In this document: positions 60,056 to 64,000 of the stretch, one piece after another
Layout of the letters: each line of letters opens with the position of its first letter
Numbering within the stretch: position 1 is the first letter of the stretch
Assembly (NCBI GenBank): GCA_002320815.1
Contig: DCLA01000061.1
Coordinates: 46,059-110,058 of the forward strand
DNA length: 64,000 nt
Direction: 5' to 3'
From: Myxococcales bacterium UBA1660
Lineage (GTDB): Bacteria; Myxococcota_A; Polyangia; Polyangiales; Houyiibacteriaceae
The notes under the pieces: model-generated
Seen by the model: the letters and a program-made list of their open reading frames with translations, nothing else
Database searches by the model: none
Told to the model about the DNA's origin: nothing
Program-made: the position numbers and the translations under genes

Positions 60056-60943
60056 GTGATCCATCGCTTCGGACGATCTTGTGTCTTCGTATGTCTTCTG
60101 CTGGCTTTCGCCGCGCCGACCGCGGCCTTCGCCCAGGGTGACGCCGAGAGCGAATCGGCCGACGCGGACTACGACGCGAACCTCGACCAAGCGGCGCGCC
60201 GGGTCTTCATGTCCGCGCGGCAGGCGTTCTCCGCGGGCGAGTACGAGGTGGCCCTGGAGCGCTTCCGGCAGGCCTACCAGCTGAGCCCGCGCCCGACGCT
60301 TCTCTACAACATCGCGGCCACCCTCGACCGGCTCCGTCGCGACGAAGAGGCCCTCGAGGGCTTCAAGGCCTACCTCGAGGCCTCGCCGGACGCCGAGGAC
60401 CGCACGGAGATCGAGGCGCGCATCCGCGTGCTCGAGGAAGCCGTCGCCCGCCGCCAGGCCGCCGCGCCTCCGCCGGACACCACCGTGCCGGACGACACGC
60501 CGGTGGGACCCACCGAGCCGACCGAGCCCATCGAGCCCGACCCGGTCGACCCGGTGCGCCCCGAGCCCGAGGAGAGCGGCGGTCTCCACCCGGCCATCTT
60601 CATCGCCACCGGCGGCGCCGCCCTCGTGGTGGGCGGCCTCCTGGTCTGGTCCGGGCTGGACGCCAAGGGCAAGGACGACGACGTGATCGACTACGTCGAC
60701 AACCGAGCCACCAACGGCGCCACCCTCGCCGAGGGCGAGCAGATGTTGGACGACGCCGAGAGCGCCGCGCTCCGGACCAACGTGCTGATGGGCGTGACCA
60801 TCGCCCTCGGCGCCACCGCGGCCGTCCTGGCCATCTTCACCGACTGGGGCGGCGACGAGGACGAGCCGAGCTCCGGCAGCCTCTCCCTCGGCGGAGCCGC
60901 CGGCCCCGATGGCGGCATGGTCGGCCTCCAGGGGACCTTCTGA
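60056..60943 (+). CDS. TPR-containing exported protein with two membrane segments
   Basis: 295 residues from GTG with a GAGGGG ribosome-binding site. Signal ends AAFAQG. A TPR unit follows (FSAGEYEVALERFRQAYQLS, then PRPTLLYNIAATLDRLRRDE), a Pro/Glu linker, and two hydrophobic helices at the C-terminal part (IFIATGGAALVVGGLLVW and VLMGVTIALGATAAVLAIF). This form is frequent in Myxococcota; role unknown. Next gene starts at its stop (TGATG). Confidence 0.8.
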   Translation: MIHRFGRSCVFVCLLLAFAAPTAAFAQGDAESESADADYDANLDQAARRVFMSARQAFSAGEYEVALERFRQAYQLSPRPTLLYNIAATLDRLRRDEEALEGFKAYLEASPDAEDRTEIEARIRVLEEAVARRQAAAPPPDTTVPDDTPVGPTEPTEPIEPDPVDPVRPEPEESGGLHPAIFIATGGAALVVGGLLVWSGLDAKGKDDDVIDYVDNRATNGATLAEGEQMLDDAESAALRTNVLMGVTIALGATAAVLAIFTDWGGDEDEPSSGSLSLGGAAGPDGGMVGLQGTF

Positions 60944-62061
60944 TGCGACTCTCCCTCTCTTCTCTTCCTCGCGAGACGACGATGCGCACCCTTCCCTTCC
61001 TCCTCCTCGCGGCCTGCTCGGTCTCGGACCCCTCGATCCTCGATCCGCTCCGCGGCGACGGCGGCGTGACGCCCGGCGAGGACGGCGAAGTGCCGATGGA
61101 GGACATGGCGACGCCGGACGACACCGTCGGCGCGAACCTCTGCAACGACCTCGACGACCCGCTCTCGGCGCCCATCGCCGCGCCCCGGGAGCAGATCGTC
61201 ATCGACACCCGCACCGCGACGGACAGCGTCCAGCTCGAGTGTGGCTCGGTCACCACCCCGGGCCCGGACCGCTTCCTCGCCCTGGAGGTCGGCAGCCCAC
61301 AGGAGATCTGGCACTTCCACCTCATCGTCAAGGAAGCCGACGGTCCGGTGAACCCGGTGCTCTACCTGCTCCAGGGCGGCTCGCAGGATCGCTGCGACGC
61401 CCGGAACTGTTTCCAGGTGAGCGACAGCTGCGTCGAGAGCGGCGAGGAGCACTTCGCCTTCATCGCGCCCACCGGCGGCACCTGGTTCGTGGGCGTCGAC
61501 TCCGGCGCGGCGGACACCGGGGCCCTCTTCGAGCTCAACGCCTACCGACCGGTCTGCGGCGACGGCGTCCGCGACCACGCCGAGAGCTGCGATGGCGAAG
61601 ACGACGCGCTCTGCGGCGGCGCCCCCTGCGTGGACTGCCACTGCGTGGTGAACGACGCTTTCCCGAGCGAGAAGGCCTTCAACGACACCATCCACGAGGC
61701 CAACCTCCTCGAGATCGACGACGGCGACCTCACCTTGACCGGCGCCATCGGCGGCACCGGCCGCTGCAACTTCCCCGACTACTACCTCCTGGAAATCGAG
61801 GACCAGCAGGACCTCGAGATGCGCCTGCGCACCGGCACCGGGCTCCCCTGCGACGCGGACCACCCGGTGGGGCTCCAGCTCCAGCTCCAGTCCAAGGACG
61901 GCATCACCGATCTGCGCGCGCCCCAGGCCGACGCCAACGGCTGCGCGTTCATCCTCGAGGAGGACATGACCGCCGGGATCTACCTGCTCAAGATCACTCA
62001 CGCGGACCCCGCGGATCGTTCGTCGATCGGCTACCAGGTCGCCATCGACATCACCCCCTGA
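60943..62061 (+). CDS. Cysteine-containing lipoprotein
   Basis: 372 residues from ATG 60943, or 359 from ATG 60982, which gives a cleaner signal (MRTLPFLLLAAC). Beta-rich mature part; a CGDGVRDHAESCDGEDDALC segment resembles the myxobacterial disulphide-rich repeat (CGDG...ECDDG). Two pre-peptidase-like beta domains are plausible (FLALEVGSPQEIW..., YYLLEIEDQQDLEM...). Operon with the TPR gene (TGATG) and the next gene, 11 bp away. Confidence 0.78.
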   Translation: MRLSLSSLPRETTMRTLPFLLLAACSVSDPSILDPLRGDGGVTPGEDGEVPMEDMATPDDTVGANLCNDLDDPLSAPIAAPREQIVIDTRTATDSVQLECGSVTTPGPDRFLALEVGSPQEIWHFHLIVKEADGPVNPVLYLLQGGSQDRCDARNCFQVSDSCVESGEEHFAFIAPTGGTWFVGVDSGAADTGALFELNAYRPVCGDGVRDHAESCDGEDDALCGGAPCVDCHCVVNDAFPSEKAFNDTIHEANLLEIDDGDLTLTGAIGGTGRCNFPDYYLLEIEDQQDLEMRLRTGTGLPCDADHPVGLQLQLQSKDGITDLRAPQADANGCAFILEEDMTAGIYLLKITHADPADRSSIGYQVAIDITP

Positions 62062-62072
62062 TCGGAGCGCCC

Positions 62073-64000
62073 ATGTCCCCGACGCGCCTGCTCGCTCTCG
62101 CCCTCGTCCTGTTGGCCGCCCCCGGCTCGGTCGCCCACGCCCTGGAGTCGTTCGCGAGCCGTGTGCCCAACACGGCCACGGCGACGAGCAGCCTCGGGGA
62201 CCCGCTCCCCTGCATCACCTGCCACAACAACCCGGACGGCGGCGCGGGCTGCGAGCCCCCCGCGGGCACCGGGACTCGGCCGTGCCTGAACCCCTTCGGG
62301 ATCCAGTTCCAGGCGGCGGGGTACAACTGGACCCCGGCTCTGGCGATGATGGACGCCGACGGTGACGGGTTCACCAACGGGCAGGAGCTGCAGGACCCGA
62401 GCGGGTCCTGGGTCTTCGGGCAGCCTTCGCCCGGGGACGATGCGTACGTGACCCGCCCCGGCTTCTCGACGAGCAGCCCCGGGACGACCGACGCCGACGG
62501 CGACGGCCACTGCTGGTATGGCCAGGACCTCGATGGAAACGGGGACTGCCTCGGTGCGGGTGAGAACAACGGCGAATTCGACTGCGACGACATGGACGTC
62601 GCCATCAACTCCAGCGCGCCCGAGCTCTGCACCAACCTCGTGGACGACAACTGCGACGGCCTGGACACCCTCTCGGACCCGACCTGCTCCAGCGTCGTCG
62701 ACCGCGACGGCGACGGCTTCTGTCCCACCGGCGAAGACCTGAACGGCGACGGCAACTGCGTGAGCAGCGCCGCCGAGATGAGCGACGCGGTCGACTGCGA
62801 CGACACGCGCATCACCGTCTACCCGGGGGCCCGCGAGAACTGCACCGACGGCCGGGACAACGACTGCAATGGCGTCGCCGACATGGACGACGACATGTGC
62901 CGCGCCGACATCGACATGGACATGGACGGCTTCTGTCCGGTGGGCCGAGACCTGAACGGTGACGGCGACTGCCTCGACGCCGGCGAGCTCACCGCGGGCT
63001 TCGACTGCGACGACACCAACCCCAACCAGAACCCCGACCAGACCGAGATCTGCACCGACACCATCGACAACGACTGCGATGGCGACGCGAACTTCGACGA
63101 CTCGGAGTGCGAGGGCTTCTTCGACGAGGATGGCGACGGCTACTGCCCCGCCGGCCAGGACATGAACGGCGACGGCAACTGCACCGGCGCCGGCGAAGAA
63201 GGCGGCCTGGTCGACTGCGACGACTCCGACCCGCTGGTGAACCCCGGCGCGCCCGAGGTCTGCACCGATGGGGACGACGAGGACTGCGACGGCGTGGTGA
63301 GCCTCGCCGACGAGGACTGCGCCGGTTACCTCGACGCCGACGGCGACCGCTACTGCTTCGAGGGCTTCGACATGAACCTCGACGGAGACTGCGCCGACAT
63401 GGGCGAGATCGGCGGCGGCGCGGACTGTCGCGACGACCTCGCCGACGTGAACCCCACCGCCACCGAGATCTGCACCGACGGCCTCGACAACGACTGCAAC
63501 GGCAGCTTCGACGCCTACGACCCGGCGTGCTCGACGGACTACCTCGACTTCGACGGCGACGGCTGGTGCGGCGTGGGGCAGGACCTCAACGGCGACGGCG
63601 ACTGCTCCGACGAGGGCGAGCAGGCCGGACCGGCCGACGCGGCGCCCAACGACTCGACGGTCTACCCCGGCGCGCCCGAGAACTGCTTCGACATGAAGGA
63701 CAACGATCAGAACGGTCTGATCGATCTCGGCGGCACCTTCCGGGTGGACGGCATGGACGTGACCACCGAGGCGGACCCCTACTGTCGCAACGACGTCGAC
63801 GCCGACGGCGACGGCTGGTGCCCGGTGGGCCAGGACATGAACGGCGACGGCGACTGCACCGATCCCGGTGAGAACATCGGCGCGTCCGACTGCGACGAGT
63901 CGAACCCCATGCGCCACCCCGGCGTGATGGAGAACCTCGCCGGCGAGGACATGCGCGGCTGCTTCAACGGCCTCGACGACGACTGCGACGGCGACGTCGA
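62073..64000 (+). CDS. MopE-like secreted repeat protein, 3' end missing
   Basis: At least 642 residues; it runs off the right edge with no stop. Signal ends VAHA. Residues 20-150 carry a haem-like CITCHNNPDGGAGC and LDADGDGFTNGQEL. From about 150, seven tandem units of roughly 70 residues follow: DRDGDGFCPTGEDLNGDGNC, a DCDD step, PGAxExC, then NDCDG with Asp-rich loops. These resemble MopE/metal-binding cysteine repeats, likely calcium- or copper-binding and surface-exposed. CGGAG precedes the ATG. Confidence 0.88.
   Translation, partial: MSPTRLLALALVLLAAPGSVAHALESFASRVPNTATATSSLGDPLPCITCHNNPDGGAGCEPPAGTGTRPCLNPFGIQFQAAGYNWTPALAMMDADGDGFTNGQELQDPSGSWVFGQPSPGDDAYVTRPGFSTSSPGTTDADGDGHCWYGQDLDGNGDCLGAGENNGEFDCDDMDVAINSSAPELCTNLVDDNCDGLDTLSDPTCSSVVDRDGDGFCPTGEDLNGDGNCVSSAAEMSDAVDCDDTRITVYPGARENCTDGRDNDCNGVADMDDDMCRADIDMDMDGFCPVGRDLNGDGDCLDAGELTAGFDCDDTNPNQNPDQTEICTDTIDNDCDGDANFDDSECEGFFDEDGDGYCPAGQDMNGDGNCTGAGEEGGLVDCDDSDPLVNPGAPEVCTDGDDEDCDGVVSLADEDCAGYLDADGDRYCFEGFDMNLDGDCADMGEIGGGADCRDDLADVNPTATEICTDGLDNDCNGSFDAYDPACSTDYLDFDGDGWCGVGQDLNGDGDCSDEGEQAGPADAAPNDSTVYPGAPENCFDMKDNDQNGLIDLGGTFRVDGMDVTTEADPYCRNDVDADGDGWCPVGQDMNGDGDCTDPGENIGASDCDESNPMRHPGVMENLAGEDMRGCFNGLDDDCDGDV
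62535..64000 (+). repeat. Tandem approx 210-bp coding repeats
   Basis: The DNA of the MopE-like units is itself repetitive (GACGGCGACGGCT, AACGGCGACGGC, AACGACTGC recurring), with about 210-bp spacing. Unit count may vary between strains. Confidence 0.75.

Overview
The window is very GC-rich (roughly 70 percent or more) and densely coded, with strong G/C preference at third codon positions. Its gene content points to a myxobacterial chromosome (Myxococcota, most like the Sandaracinaceae/Polyangiales side). The evidence is paired DUF1592/DUF1552 proteins, MopE-like and NCGGCG-type cysteine-rich lipoproteins, PEGA-domain proteins, myxobacterial Ser/Thr kinases, FHA-containing bacterial enhancer-binding-protein-like regulators, hybrid GAF histidine kinases and very many lipoproteins. 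The genus is an inference. No rRNA, tRNA, insertion sequence or CRISPR array was found; the one RNA gene is tmRNA (ssrA).

Layout, 1-16 kb: a left-truncated zinc sirtuin diverges from an operon that encodes an SbcD/YhaO-like nuclease fused to an unrecognised 600-residue N-terminal part, followed by an SbcC/YhaN-like ATPase with no zinc hook. Two lipoproteins follow. Then two convergent DUF1592-family/DUF1552 modules (8.0-15.2 kb) face each other across a hairpin. A TerB-like gene, a four-helix-bundle relic and a 44-bp repeat array lead to clpP. 16-28 kb: clpP overlaps a histidine phosphatase; then a YihY-family membrane protein, yheU, and a complete sugar-type ABC importer whose binding protein and first permease are fused. 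A trypsin-like periplasmic protease, a Crp-family regulator and an FHA/GGDEF-like/AAA+ regulator follow.

28-34 kb: sspB (ClpXP adaptor) is divergent from ssrA, so the tag-encoding RNA and the tag-reading adaptor are neighbours, about 12 kb from clpP. Downstream of ssrA its 3' end is duplicated as a 19-bp direct repeat, then comes a long hairpin and two overlapping paralogous small genes. Two paralogous hybrid histidine kinases follow on the minus strand. 34-50 kb: an FHA-sigma54 activator, PEGA and lipoprotein genes, a Ser/Thr kinase, an operon of DUF3604 hydrolase, parvulin-like protein and HupE/UreJ membrane protein, a PF10118 hydrolase divergent from an AraC-type regulator, a cysteine-rich c-type-cytochrome-like lipoprotein, PAP2 and TVP38/DedA membrane proteins, and an alpha/beta hydrolase lipoprotein.

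50-64 kb: a DUF3553-like protein, a retinol-saturase-like flavoprotein, a DprE1-like flavoprotein, a PP2C phosphatase fused to a cyclic-nucleotide-binding domain, thymidine kinase (tdk), a PEGA-type Ser/Thr kinase, a haem-binding lipoprotein of the SO2930/HNE_0200 type, a TPR membrane protein, a lipoprotein and a right-truncated MopE-like protein.

Two genome-wide habits stand out. First genes of transcription units repeatedly carry a TANNNT hexamer exactly 6-7 nt before the start codon and no Shine-Dalgarno sequence, which suggests leaderless transcripts. Operon-internal genes overlap by ATGA or GTGA. Convergent pairs are often separated by GC-rich hairpins without a U tract.
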